Source: an uncultured Verrucomicrobia subdivision 3 bacterium (GTDB lineage Bacteria; Verrucomicrobiota; Verrucomicrobiia; Limisphaerales; UBA11358). Taken from it: DNA of 64,000 nucleotides. Location: NCBI GenBank assembly GCA_903835255.1, contig CAILMI010000029.1, positions 62,001 to 126,000 on the forward strand, read 5' to 3'. Both the position numbers and the translations under genes were made by a program. Shown here in pieces: positions 17,432 through 26,728 of this stretch; the stretch's first letter is position 1; every line of letters starts with the position of its first letter. A model generated the notes under the pieces. That model saw nothing but the letters and a program-made list of their open reading frames with translations. It was not told the DNA's origin and searched no databases.

Positions 17432-18442
17432 CTACTTCACCAACTTGCTCCAAGCGAGGGGCATGTTTTTGAAAACTTCGATGCCTTCAAACGGCTGACC
17501 CTGCCGCGCGCCCACTTTCTTTGCCCACACAGCCATCCGGTTCACTCCTTCTTCGAGTGAAATATTTTTGATGAGGTCGCCAAAATATTGCTGCACCTTC
17601 TCATGCGCGGAATAGGCATGGACGACTTCGTTGCGCGCTTCAAGTTTGTTGATTTGCGGAGCTACCCCCATCGCCTGCGCTACCACCGTCGCCAATTCTG
17701 CAACGGAATAAGGCTTATCTGCCCCGACATTGAAAACCTGATTATAGGCGGCGGGGCGGTGGATGCTGGCCGCGATGACCGGGGCTACGTCATCAATATA
17801 GCTGAACGCCCGCGTCTGCGTGCCATCGCCAAAAATCGTCATGGGCTGACCCTGCATGATTTGATTCATGAAAATTCCAATCACGTTCCGATAACGATCG
17901 CCCAGATTTTGATTTTCGCCGTAAACATTGTGCGGACGAAAGATGACGTGATTCAGACCGAACATCTCGTGCGCTTCTTTGAGGTCCAGTTCCACTGCGT
18001 ATTTGGCAATACCATAGGGATCCTCCGGCTGCGGCACCGCCGCCTCCGTCATGGGCAGTTGATTGCGACCATAAACCGCTATGGAAGAAGTGAAGACGAA
18101 GCATTTTACAGAGCCGGTGTTAACGGCGGCGTTGATCAGATTAATACTGCCAAGGAGATTGTTCGTGTAGTTGAAGCGTTTGATAAAATGGCTCAAACCT
18201 TCCGCAGCATATGCCGCCAGATGAAACACATATTCAAATTTGTGTTTGGCAAAGAGCTGGTTGACGAGCGCCTCGTCGTTAATTGAGCCACGGATAAAAT
18301 TTACGCCCGCCGGAAGGTGATCCTCAAAACCACCGCTCAAGTCATCCAAACCAAAAACCGTCTGCCCGGGTTTCACCAACTGCGCCGCGACATGGGAACC
18401 AATAAAACCAGCAGCACCGGTCACTAATATGTTTGAATTCAT
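17432..18442 (-). CDS. NAD-dependent epimerase, UDP-glucose 4-epimerase-like (extended SDR)
   Basis: The start at 18442 (MNSNILVTGAAGFIGSHVAA) is chosen over the longer frame because it gives the normal distance to the Rossmann glycines. Catalytic residues are present: FTSSIAVYG for the Ser and EDPYGIAKYAVEL for Tyr-x-x-x-Lys. IFGDGTQTRAFSYIDDV and FNVGADKPYSVAEL are typical of UDP-sugar 4-epimerases/dehydratases. At 336 residues it is full length. It converges on the glycosyltransferase (15-base gap) and is otherwise a single-gene unit. It is likely to supply UDP-Gal, UDP-GalNAc or a uronic acid analogue; which one cannot be told. Confidence 0.85.
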   Translation of the reverse strand: MNSNILVTGAAGFIGSHVAAQLVKPGQTVFGLDDLSGGFEDHLPAGVNFIRGSINDEALVNQLFAKHKFEYVFHLAAYAAEGLSHFIKRFNYTNNLLGSINLINAAVNTGSVKCFVFTSSIAVYGRNQLPMTEAAVPQPEDPYGIAKYAVELDLKEAHEMFGLNHVIFRPHNVYGENQNLGDRYRNVIGIFMNQIMQGQPMTIFGDGTQTRAFSYIDDVAPVIAASIHRPAAYNQVFNVGADKPYSVAELATVVAQAMGVAPQINKLEARNEVVHAYSAHEKVQQYFGDLIKNISLEEGVNRMAVWAKKVGARQGQPFEGIEVFKNMPLAWSKLVK

Positions 18443-18705
18443 CGAGTCACAATAACAAGTCGCGCCCAAATATGTCTAGTTTTGAAAGCGCTTCGCCAGT
18501 TTACGTCGGTCAAGTTGACTTGGGCAGACCGCTAATCTATGCTCCACGCCATTGTTTTTTCACCCGCGGCTTTGAACTAATTTATGATTTTCGAAATCGA
18601 AATCACTAGGCGAACGTTACACCGCGAAGGCGTGGGGCCCTTATTTAAAAAAATGGTATTAACGTCTGCCAAATCTTTTCTAGCGTCGCCTTTTTCTTTC
18701 GGCGT

Positions 18706-19354
18706 TTGCCCCAAAACGCCACCCCTGAACAACTGATACATTTTGTGCTGAACGATTCCAAAAGTTACCTGCAGATGTGCCAAGTGCGCTCGAAAATCAT
18801 CGGCCTAGCCAGCCTTTTTGGGCAGCGCCAACCCAAGACCGTCGCGGAGATTGGAACAGCGCCCGGAGGCACTTTTTTTTTGCGGTGCCGGCTCGCAAAC
18901 CCCGCGTCCACGAGCATCAGCCTTGACTTCCCCGGCGGCATTCACGGCGATGGCTATCCCTATTTGAAATCTTGGGTCTACCAATATTCCCCCCCTGGTC
19001 GGCCAGAATCTACACCTATTGCGGCGCGATTCGCATAAACCCGAAATGCCAGCCCGCCTAAAAACTATTTTTCCTGCCGCCGGTCAGAATGATTTTCTCT
19101 TCATCGACGGCAACCATACCTTTGAAGGCGTGAAGGCAGATTTTGAAATGTATTCCGGCCTAGTTCGTCCTGGGGGCTTAATCGTGTTTGACGACATCTG
19201 CCTGCATCTAGCCTCGCTCAATTGCCATGTGGACCATTTCTGGCAGGAGATGAAAAATGAAGGCCGCACCCGTGAGTTTATCCCTGAGGCCAAGCAAGGC
19301 AGTTGCGGCATCGGGGCCATCGAAGTTAAGAAGGCAATCATACATGAAAATTGA
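18706..19354 (+). pseudogene. Frameshifted SAM-dependent methyltransferase (CmcI/Methyltransf_24-like)
   Basis: Two frames together encode one methyltransferase. The first (18706-19038) has TVAEIGTAPGGTFFLRCRLA and SISLDFPGGIHGDGYPY. The second (open upstream of 19019) has HLLRRDSHKPEMPARLK, DFLFIDGNHTFEGVKADFEM and LVRPGGLIVFDDI. The break is at a run of seven C (18989-18995); removing one C joins them as WVYQYSPLVGQNLHLL. Two positions where relatives known to me have Trp are Arg (TFFLRC) and Leu (PYLKSW), which argues for decay, though a read error or slippage at the C run is possible. No ATG heads the first frame (TTG at 18706; an ATG at 18653 is in another frame). The next gene overlaps its end. 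Confidence 0.7.
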
Positions 19355-22052
19355 AAATCAAAAAAAAACCGAACACAGTTGGCGCTCCGTGCTCATTTTG
19401 GTCGCTATTCTGGCGATCGTCTTCTGGCGTAGCTTTAGCTCTGAATTCGTCCACTTTTCCAATGACGGCCCGCTGGGTCAGCAAAATGTGGATTGGATGA
19501 AACTGCCCGGAGCCATGTCGGGTATGTGGGTTGATTTAAATGATGTTGGCTTCGCGGGCGGCACTTTTACACTCGGCATCACGGCGCTCATCAAATTCGT
19601 ATTAGGGCCGGTTGGCTATGCCAAATTTTATCCCGCCATCGCACTTTTCATCCTCGGCCTCGGAGCGTGGACTTTCTTCCGGGCACTGAAATTATCTCCG
19701 CTGGCGGCGCTGCTGGGCGCTTTGGCCGGAGCTTTAAGCTCGGCGTTTTTGGGCAACGCTTGCTGGGGAGTGGCTTCGGGCGAAATCGCCCTGGGCTTCA
19801 ATTTCTTTGCCCTTGCGCTGGTGCTGGCCAACACCGATAAAACACCGCGCATCACAGGATGGATACGTTTGATACTCGCCGGCTTCTGCGTGGGCATCAA
19901 TGTCATCGAAGCGGCAGACATCGGCGCCTTGTTCAGCATGATCGTCGCGGCATTTGTTTTCTACAAATCACTGGCGGAAACCGAGGGCAGCCTCGTGCAA
20001 AAAGTTTCGCGCGGCGTTGGGCGCGTGGCCGTGGTGGCAATTTTTGCCGCCTTTCTCGCGACGCAAACCGTCGTCGCGTTGATCACGACCCAGATTCAAG
20101 GTGTGGCGGGTGCCGGGCAGGATTCACAATCCAAACTCGAGCGCTGGGACTGGGCCACGCAATGGAGCCTGCCGAAAATGGAGACGCTTGGTCTCGCGGT
20201 GCCCGGGGTTTTTGGTTACAAAATGGATACCCCCAAAGACATGATGCCAGGACTGAAGCCGGCGTATGACGGTGGCGTTTATTGGGGCGGCATGGGACGG
20301 AGCCCGGAAATTGACCGCTGGCTGGATGCGGGTTCGCAAGGCCCGATGCCCCAGGGCTTCATGCGTTTCACCGGCGGCGGCAATTATTGCGGCATTCTGG
20401 TTTGCTTGCTGGCGGCGTGGGCTATTGCGCAATCGTTACGGAGAAAAGATTCCGCCTTCGACGACGTCCAGAAAAAACTGATTTGGTTCTGGGCCGTGGT
20501 GATGGGCGCTTCCCTCCTGCTGGCTTGGGGACGATTTGCGCCCATGTTTTACGGAGCGCTGTATCAGCTGCCTTATTTTTCCACCATCCGCAACCCGGCT
20601 AAATTTATCTTCTTCTTCTGCTGGGCCATCGTCATTCTATTCGCGTTTGGCGTGCATGCCTTGAGCAAACTCCACCTCAATCCCCACGCTCCCCAACCGT
20701 CTGGCGCCACTGGGCCATATAAAAAGGGCAATATGCAGGTCAGTCGCTTTGACCGGAATTGGAAATACGTTTGCTTCGGACTTTTGGCTGTCAGCGTCTT
20801 GGGCTGGTTCATTTTGTCAGGTGAAAAGAATGCCTTCGTGGGCTACCTCCAGAAAATGGGTTACCCGGATGAAACCTTTGCCAAAGAAATTGCCGCCTTC
20901 TGTCTGAACCAAGTCGTATGGTTCATCGTGTTGCTGGCCGCCGCGATCGCACTCTTGACGCTCGTGATGGCTGGACGCTTTTCGGGTCCCCGCGCCCGGC
21001 TTGGTTCCATGCTGCTTGGCGCCTTCCTGATTTTTGATTTGGGCCGGGCAGCCCTGCCTTACGTCACTCATTGGGACTATAAACAAAAATACGAAGTCGG
21101 ATCGCTCAACCCGATCGTGGAAAAACTACGCGAAAAACCTTATGAGCAACGCGTGGCCGGCCTGCCTTTCCGCGCTCCCGAGGGCATGGAGTTGCTCGAT
21201 CAGCTTTACCGCATCGAATGGATGCAGCACCATTTTCCCTACTACAACATCCAGTGCCTCGACATCATTCAGATGCCGCGTATGCCGGAAGATTTGAAGA
21301 TGTATCTGGAGGCGCTTTCACCGCGCGGCACCGTCGAATCGGCTCCTTTAATAACCCGTCGCTGGGAACTTTCTAACACGCGCTACATGCTGGGAGCTGC
21401 CGGCTATCTGGAGGTGATGAATCAGCAATTAGATCCCATTCAGGGGCGATTCCGGATCGCCCAGCGCTTTGAGGTCGTCCCCAAACCCGGCGTGACCCAG
21501 CCCCAACGGCTGGAAGAACTCACCGCCGTGCCGAGTGACAATGGCCGCTACGCGCTGTTTGAATTCACAGGCGCCCTGCCCCGCGCCAAACTGTATTCCA
21601 ACTGGCAGGTCAACACGAATGACCAAGCCAACCTCAAAACCTTGGCTGATTTGAGTTTTGATCCAGCCAAAACCGTCCTCATCTCGACCCCGCAAAAAAA
21701 TCTGGCGGCGGTTTCGACCCATGAAAATTCCGGCACCGTGGAATTCAAAAGCTATTCCCCCAAGCACCTCGCCTTCGCTGTTAATGCCACCGCGCCGTCT
21801 GTGCTGCTATTGAACGATAAATACGATCCCCATTGGCGCGTGACCATTGACGGCCAACGAGCCGACCTGTTGCGCTGCAATTTCCTGATGCGCGGCGTGC
21901 AGGTTCCCGCGGGTGCACACACGGTGGAATTCTATTTTAGCCTGCCCAACAAACCGCTCTACGTCACGCTGTCGGCCATGGGCCTGGGAATCGCCCTGTG
22001 CGGCTTCCTGTTTTTAGCCAGCCGGCGGAATCCGAAACGCACGGCTAAGTGA
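19344..22052 (+). CDS. Large polytopic membrane protein, YfhO-like (GT-C type)
   Basis: The start at ATG 19344 (MKIENQKKTEHSWRSVLILV) overlaps the preceding frameshifted gene by 11 bases. The 902-residue protein has about a dozen membrane helices (VLILVAILAIVFW, AALLGALAGALSSAFLG, VAVVAIFAAFLATQTVVA, FIFFFCWAIVILFAFGVHAL), a soluble beta-rich region of ~300 residues, and a final helix pair (VTLSAMGLGIALCGFLFL). The late segment LLLNDKYDPHWRVTIDGQ followed by RGVQVPAGAHTVEFYF is typical of the YfhO family, linked in Gram-positives to glycosylation of lipid-linked polymers. Position at the end of the polysaccharide region fits a membrane glycosyltransferase or O-chain modification role, inferred rather than shown. 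Confidence 0.75.
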   Translation: MKIENQKKTEHSWRSVLILVAILAIVFWRSFSSEFVHFSNDGPLGQQNVDWMKLPGAMSGMWVDLNDVGFAGGTFTLGITALIKFVLGPVGYAKFYPAIALFILGLGAWTFFRALKLSPLAALLGALAGALSSAFLGNACWGVASGEIALGFNFFALALVLANTDKTPRITGWIRLILAGFCVGINVIEAADIGALFSMIVAAFVFYKSLAETEGSLVQKVSRGVGRVAVVAIFAAFLATQTVVALITTQIQGVAGAGQDSQSKLERWDWATQWSLPKMETLGLAVPGVFGYKMDTPKDMMPGLKPAYDGGVYWGGMGRSPEIDRWLDAGSQGPMPQGFMRFTGGGNYCGILVCLLAAWAIAQSLRRKDSAFDDVQKKLIWFWAVVMGASLLLAWGRFAPMFYGALYQLPYFSTIRNPAKFIFFFCWAIVILFAFGVHALSKLHLNPHAPQPSGATGPYKKGNMQVSRFDRNWKYVCFGLLAVSVLGWFILSGEKNAFVGYLQKMGYPDETFAKEIAAFCLNQVVWFIVLLAAAIALLTLVMAGRFSGPRARLGSMLLGAFLIFDLGRAALPYVTHWDYKQKYEVGSLNPIVEKLREKPYEQRVAGLPFRAPEGMELLDQLYRIEWMQHHFPYYNIQCLDIIQMPRMPEDLKMYLEALSPRGTVESAPLITRRWELSNTRYMLGAAGYLEVMNQQLDPIQGRFRIAQRFEVVPKPGVTQPQRLEELTAVPSDNGRYALFEFTGALPRAKLYSNWQVNTNDQANLKTLADLSFDPAKTVLISTPQKNLAAVSTHENSGTVEFKSYSPKHLAFAVNATAPSVLLLNDKYDPHWRVTIDGQRADLLRCNFLMRGVQVPAGAHTVEFYFSLPNKPLYVTLSAMGLGIALCGFLFLASRRNPKRTAK

Positions 22053-22116
22053 GTTCTCATAATAAACGCAGCTTTTCAGGGGGTTGTTTGGATGGCGGGG
22101 CAGCGGGATATAAGCC

Positions 22117-22232
22117 ATTCCATTACCGGCGCGTGAGCGGATCCTGAACCTTTATGACCGAGGCAAAATCACTGACGAAATCGCCACCCGCCTCGGCTAT
22201 TGAGTTGGAACTGTACGGCGGGCAAAAGGTTA
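22117..22232 (+). pseudogene. Relic of an IS630-type transposase N-terminal helix-turn-helix
   Basis: One frame reads RERILNLYDRGKITDEIA, then TRLGY, a stop codon at 22201-22203, then VGTVRRAKG. This matches the N-terminal helix-turn-helix of IS630-family transposases (LRERIL..YDRG...EIA..LG......VRR). It has an internal stop and a stop just upstream, and no further transposase sequence follows. The rest of the 22053-22529 spacer holds no supported gene; 22258-22285 has an ATTCGCGTTAATTCGCC word of repeat family D. Confidence 0.5.
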
Positions 22233-22529
22233 GACCTCACTTTTGACCCATCCCCCCATTCGCGTTAATTCGCCAAACTCGTGTCAACGCCTGGGCCTTC
22301 ATCCATGGCTCCAGGGCGACGCCGGCGCCGGCGTGCCCATCATGGGCTGCGGCATCGCCACATTCAGCGCCTCCCGACCCGGCCGGAAATAATAGTTCTA
22401 CTTAATGTCTTTTTTCTGAGGCCCCCCTCACCCGCTGCACCGCATCGCAAATCCCATGACTAGGATGGGCTCGGAGGAAGAGGAAACATTTTTCTGGCTT
22501 CCGGCCTCCGGCTTCTGAATTCTGTCGGC

Positions 22530-23087
22530 ATGATTCGTCCCTGGCAGAAAATCAGCTCCAAACTGATCGGTGATTTCCGGATTTTTACGCTGCGCTCCGA
22601 CCTGAAGATCTCCCCGCGCACCGGCCGTGAGCACGACTTCTTCGTCCTCGACAGCGTTCATTGGGTCAACGTCATCGCCGTCACGCCCGACCAGCAGCTG
22701 GTCATGGTCGAGCAATACCGTCACGGCTCCAACACGGTTGAGCTGGAAATCCCGGGCGGCATGATGGATCCGGGCGAGACGGATCCGGTAGCGACGGCCG
22801 TGCGCGAATTGCGGGAGGAGACGGGCTACGAGGGCGAAAACGCGCGGCTGCTGGGGCGCATCCACTCCAATCCCGCGATCCTGACCAACCTCACCTACAC
22901 TGTGCTGATCGAAAACTGCCAGCTCCGCCACGGCGTGGAATTCGATCAGGGCGAGGATCTGGCCACCCGCCTGGTGCCGGCGGGGGACATCCCCCAACTC
23001 ATCGCCGACGGGAAAATCGGCCACTCCCTGGTGGTCGTCGCGCTCTATCACTACGAGCTATGGCGGCGGGGGATAAAAACAGCCTGA
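22530..23087 (+). CDS. NUDIX hydrolase, ADP-ribose pyrophosphatase-like
   Basis: A 185-residue NUDIX protein. The NUDIX box spans PGGMMDPGETDP followed by AVRELREETGYEG, giving the metal-binding RExxEE helix at about residues 88-93. The N-terminal part (SSKLIGDFRIFTLRSDLKI) and VNVIAVTPDQQLVMVEQYRH match the ADP-ribose/ADP-sugar diphosphatase subgroup, which clears free ADP-ribose or ADP-sugars in the cytoplasm. It is followed 18 bases later by the YkgJ-like gene in the same direction. Confidence 0.85.
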   Translation: MIRPWQKISSKLIGDFRIFTLRSDLKISPRTGREHDFFVLDSVHWVNVIAVTPDQQLVMVEQYRHGSNTVELEIPGGMMDPGETDPVATAVRELREETGYEGENARLLGRIHSNPAILTNLTYTVLIENCQLRHGVEFDQGEDLATRLVPAGDIPQLIADGKIGHSLVVVALYHYELWRRGIKTA

Positions 23088-23105
23088 CCCCGGAGTCGAT
23101 TTTTC

Positions 23106-23495
23106 ATGCCGATTTTTTACGAATGCCAGCGCTGTACAGCCTGCTGCCGCTGGCCGGGGCAAGTCCGTTTGACGGATGAGGAAATCGCCCGGCTGGCCGC
23201 CTTCAAGGGCCTGAGCGAGCACGACTTCATCCAGAGGTTCACCCGATTGACGTGGGACCGGGGCGGACTGGCGTTGGGGGAACAGCCGGATGGCGCCTGT
23301 ATTTTCCTGGAGGGGGAGAATTGTGCCGTGCAGGCCGTGAAGCCCCGCCAGTGCCGCGAGTTTCCCAACCTGTGGAATTTTCCCGGCTTCGAGAAAACCT
23401 GCCGCGCCCTCCCGCAGACTGTCAGCGAGGAGGAATTCGCCCGGCGCCTGGAGCAAATCAAACGCACCGGGTCAGCCAGAGCGAATAATCCGTGA
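23106..23495 (+). CDS. YkgJ-family cysteine-cluster protein
   Basis: This 129-residue protein starts MPIFYECQRCTACCRWPGQV, giving the Cys cluster CxxCxxCC, followed by CIFLEGENCAV and KPRQCREFPNLW, then a final Cys in FEKTCRALPQ. This is the layout of the YkgJ family (zinc- or iron-chelating domain, function poorly defined). The first frame start is preferred because the Cys cluster begins only seven residues in. It is likely co-transcribed with the NUDIX gene and converges on priA. Confidence 0.85.
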   Translation: MPIFYECQRCTACCRWPGQVRLTDEEIARLAAFKGLSEHDFIQRFTRLTWDRGGLALGEQPDGACIFLEGENCAVQAVKPRQCREFPNLWNFPGFEKTCRALPQTVSEEEFARRLEQIKRTGSARANNP

Positions 23496-23539
23496 CGTTG
23501 CGGGCTTGCTGCCCGGGCTCTGGGGCCGGCAGGGATGCC

Positions 23540-25921
23540 TCAGCTTAGGCTTACCGGATCGATGTCCACGACGAGAGAGACGTCTTCCGGCAGTTTCAGC
23601 GACTGCAGGATCTGGCCCAGTTCGCGGCTCAAGGCGCTCATCGCCCGCGTCCGCAGCATGATCTGGTAGCGGTAAAAATTCTCGGCGCGCAGCAGCGGGG
23701 CCGGCGCGGGGCCGGCGATGATCAGATCTCTGAACACGCCCGGCGCCCGGCCTTCGGCTGCATTTTTCTCCGCCGCCGGGGAGGAGGGAGCCGCGGGCTC
23801 GAGGAGTTTCTTTTCCAGCACACCCTTCAAATGGTCGGCGGAGAATTTCACTTTTTCCTCACTGCGGCTTTTGAGCGTGAGCAGGGCCACCCGGCTGGCG
23901 GGCGGGTATTTCAACTGCTCCCGGAACTCGATCTCCTGATCGTAAAAGCCCACAAAATCATGGCGCCGCGCGAATTGGATGGCCGGATGAAACGGGGTGA
24001 ACGCCTGCACAAACACTTCGCCCTCCACCTCGCCCCGACCGGCGCGCCCGGCGACCTGGGTGAGCAGCTGGAAGGTCCGCTCGCCCGCGCGGAAGTCCGG
24101 CTGATGGAGCGCGGAGTCCGCGTAAATGATCCCCACCAGCGTGACGTTCGGAAAATGGAGCCCCTTGGCGATCATCTGCGTGCCGACCAGAATATCAATC
24201 TTCCCGGCGCGAAAATCCCCCAGCACCCGGCGGTAATCGTCCTTCCGCTTCATGGTGTCGGCGTCCATCCGGTGGACGCGCGCCCGGGGAAACAGTTTTG
24301 CCAGCACCTCCTCCACTTTTTGCGTGCCGGTGCCGGCGAAGCGGATGGCCGGGTTTTTGCATTTCGGTTCCGGACAGACGGCGGGGACCTTCTCATTGTG
24401 CCCGCAGATGTGACAGGCCAGCCGCTGGTCGATGCGATGGTAGGTGAGCGACACGCTGCAGTTGGGGCAGTTCGCCACGTAGCCGCATTGCGGGCATTGC
24501 AGAGAGGTCGAGTAGCCGCGCCGGTTCAGGAACAGGATAGTCTGCTCGGCGCGCTCCAGCCGCTGGGTGATGGCCTCCTTCAGCTGGGGGGAGAACAGGG
24601 GCGGGCCCTTTTCCTTGTAGGCCGCCTGTCGCATGTCCACGACGCGGACATACGGCATTTTCTGGTCATCCACGCGCTCCGGCAACTCCAGCAGCGTGAA
24701 CTTGCCGCGCTTGCAATTGTAATAGCTCTCCAGGGACGGCGTGGCCGAGCCGAGCACGACCACGGCGTTCTCCATCTGGCCGCGCATGATGGCCACGTCG
24801 CGCGCGTGGTAGCGGGGGGCCTCCTCCTGCTTGTAGGTCTGCTCATGCTCCTCGTCCACGATGATGAGGCCGAGCGGCTCGACGGGGGCGAAGATGGCCG
24901 AGCGCGCGCCGATGACGATGCGGGCGCGGCCCTGGCGGATCTTGTGCCATTCATCGTGCCGCTCGCCCGCGCTCAGGTGCGAATGGAGCACGGCGACGAG
25001 GGTCTGCCCTTGGCCCGAACTGAACCGCGCCTTGAACCGCTCCACCGTCTGGGGAGTGAGCGCGATTTCCGGCACGAGCACGATGGCGCCCCTGCCCTGT
25101 TCCAAGGCGTGCGCAATGGCCTGGAGATAAATTTCCGTCTTGCCGGAGCCAGTAACGCCATGCAGCAGAAAGGTGGTGTTTTTGGGCGGGTTCAGGCTCC
25201 CGTCCAGTGCCACGTCACCTTCCGGTGAGGGTGCCCCCGGGCCTCCGTTTCCGGGCGGGATAGCGGAGGCGCCCGGGGGAATGCGGGCGCTGCCCATGGC
25301 CGCCTTGATTTTTTCAAGCGCGGCGGCTTGGGCGGGGTTCACCACCAGCGGCTGGGTCGCCAGGATAGTTTCCAAGGCATACGGATCGCGCTCGGAAACC
25401 TCCGGGCTGATGGCAACCAGCCCGCGATCCTCCAGCTTGCGGACGGTGGCGGCAGTGGATTGGGTGAGCTCCAGCAATTCCGCCAGCGGCAGTGCGCGCC
25501 GCGCCTCAATGACTGTCCAGACGTCGCGCTGGCGCTTAGACAATTCCGGTAGCGCGCCCGGGGGCGGCAGCGCGCGGACCCACAAGCGCTCGCGCCAGCC
25601 GGCGTCTTCTTTCCGGACGGCCTCGGGCAAAACCGATTTCAGCGCGGTCTCCGGCGCGCAGCAATAGTATTCGCCCATCCAGCGCGCGAGCTTCAAAACC
25701 TTGGGCGTGACAAGCGTCTGCGCGCCGATGACCTTGAGGATGGGTTTGAGGCCGGCGCGGCCGGATTCCTCGGCGACGGCGGTGACGACGCCAAGGATTT
25801 TCCGGGCCCCGAACGGCACCTGCACGCGGCTGCCCACGTCGATCTGCCCCGCGAGATCCGCCGGGATTGAGTAGTCAAATTCCTTTCGCAGGGCGATTTC
25901 AAGGCTGACGCGGGCGATCAT
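23540..25921 (-). CDS. priA: Primosomal protein N' (replication restart helicase PriA)
   Basis: The start at 25921 (MIARVSLEIALRKEFDYSIP) gives a 793-residue protein and lies 2 bases after the stop of the upstream gene; the longer frame is overlap. The N-terminal 3'-DNA-binding domain (LRKEFDYSIP, VGSRVQVPFGARK) and winged helix are followed by helicase motifs: Walker A HGVTGSGKTEIYLQ, DEEHEQTYKQ with the aromatic-rich loop, SATPSLESY, and motifs V/VI (DILVGTQMIAKGLHFPNV, VAGRAGRGEVEGEV). The zinc-binding region has eight Cys (CPQCGYVANCPNCSVSL, CHICGHNEK, CPEPKC). PriA reloads the replisome at stalled or recombined forks, which suits its place after ruvC and ruvA. Confidence 0.95.
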   Translation of the reverse strand: MIARVSLEIALRKEFDYSIPADLAGQIDVGSRVQVPFGARKILGVVTAVAEESGRAGLKPILKVIGAQTLVTPKVLKLARWMGEYYCCAPETALKSVLPEAVRKEDAGWRERLWVRALPPPGALPELSKRQRDVWTVIEARRALPLAELLELTQSTAATVRKLEDRGLVAISPEVSERDPYALETILATQPLVVNPAQAAALEKIKAAMGSARIPPGASAIPPGNGGPGAPSPEGDVALDGSLNPPKNTTFLLHGVTGSGKTEIYLQAIAHALEQGRGAIVLVPEIALTPQTVERFKARFSSGQGQTLVAVLHSHLSAGERHDEWHKIRQGRARIVIGARSAIFAPVEPLGLIIVDEEHEQTYKQEEAPRYHARDVAIMRGQMENAVVVLGSATPSLESYYNCKRGKFTLLELPERVDDQKMPYVRVVDMRQAAYKEKGPPLFSPQLKEAITQRLERAEQTILFLNRRGYSTSLQCPQCGYVANCPNCSVSLTYHRIDQRLACHICGHNEKVPAVCPEPKCKNPAIRFAGTGTQKVEEVLAKLFPRARVHRMDADTMKRKDDYRRVLGDFRAGKIDILVGTQMIAKGLHFPNVTLVGIIYADSALHQPDFRAGERTFQLLTQVAGRAGRGEVEGEVFVQAFTPFHPAIQFARRHDFVGFYDQEIEFREQLKYPPASRVALLTLKSRSEEKVKFSADHLKGVLEKKLLEPAAPSSPAAEKNAAEGRAPGVFRDLIIAGPAPAPLLRAENFYRYQIMLRTRAMSALSRELGQILQSLKLPEDVSLVVDIDPVSLS

Positions 25922-25923
25922 GT

Positions 25924-26652
25924 TCAGTCGGGCGTGATGCGGCGCAGGCTCGCCTCCAGCTGCAGGCGCAGCACCTCGCGCTCGGCAGCGGTCGCTTCGC
26001 GCGGGACGAAAATCGGCTTCTCGTAGATCATTTCGCAACGGGAGAACGGCAGAGGAATTTGGAAACGGTCCCAGCTTTTCACCCGGATTCTCCAGCCCAG
26101 ATGATACGAGACCGGCACGATGGGCAGCCCGGTGAGCTGGGCCAGCGACATGACGCCCTCCTGCACGACATAGAGCGGCCCGCGCGGTCCGTCCGGCGTG
26201 ATCGCCAGGTCGTAGCCGCGCTCCGCCCAAGTGGTCAGCTCCAGCAGCGCCTGCGGTCCGCGCCGGCTCGAGGAGCCCCGCACCGGCTGGACGTGGAAGC
26301 GTTCCAGGATGCCAGTGAGAAAGCCGCCGTCCCGGCTGGCGCTGACCATCGCCGCCAGCCCCGTCGAATGCCGGTGTTTTTTGACATAGTTAAAATAGGC
26401 CGGCATGCACAGCGCGAGCCGGTTGTGCCAGACGCAATAAATCGCCGACCCGGGCGCCGGCTCTTGGATGTATCCCGACCGGTCGGTCCATCGGTAGCGC
26501 AGCGTGGCCGATACCGTCCGGATCAAAGCGAAGACCAGCCATGCCGCGGCCTGCAGAAACCACTTATTGCGATGCGCCACCACCACCCCGCCGTTTTTTC
26601 GGGGCGGGAGCGCGGGAGCGGGTGTCGGTTTTTGAAGATCGGCAGGTGCCAT
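25924..26652 (-). CDS. DUF374-type lysophospholipid acyltransferase-like protein
   Basis: A 242-residue protein with an N-terminal hydrophobic segment (WFLQAAAWLVFALIRTVS) and the ordered motifs of the DUF374/LpxL-like group: YCVWHNRLAL (the HxxxxD/N-like active-site block), VSASRDGGFL, VRGSSSRRGPQAL, ITPDGPRGPLYVVQEGV and LPIVPVSY. These proteins sit at the cytoplasmic face of the inner membrane and are linked to lipid A or phospholipid acylation. The gene is 2 bases upstream of priA and 76 bases after ruvA, so the block is probably one transcript although the functions differ. Confidence 0.8.
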   Translation of the reverse strand: MAPADLQKPTPAPALPPRKNGGVVVAHRNKWFLQAAAWLVFALIRTVSATLRYRWTDRSGYIQEPAPGSAIYCVWHNRLALCMPAYFNYVKKHRHSTGLAAMVSASRDGGFLTGILERFHVQPVRGSSSRRGPQALLELTTWAERGYDLAITPDGPRGPLYVVQEGVMSLAQLTGLPIVPVSYHLGWRIRVKSWDRFQIPLPFSRCEMIYEKPIFVPREATAAEREVLRLQLEASLRRITPD

Positions 26653-26728
26653 GACAGGATCAAATATGAATCATCCAACTTCCGCGCAAACACTTCTGGG
26701 GAGGCGGCCTGTCGGAGGTGCTTCCATT

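Noticed and set aside
23831-25228. 465-residue frame opposite priA
   Set aside because: It mirrors the PriA coding strand; low-complexity His/Arg/Leu-rich text with no motif.
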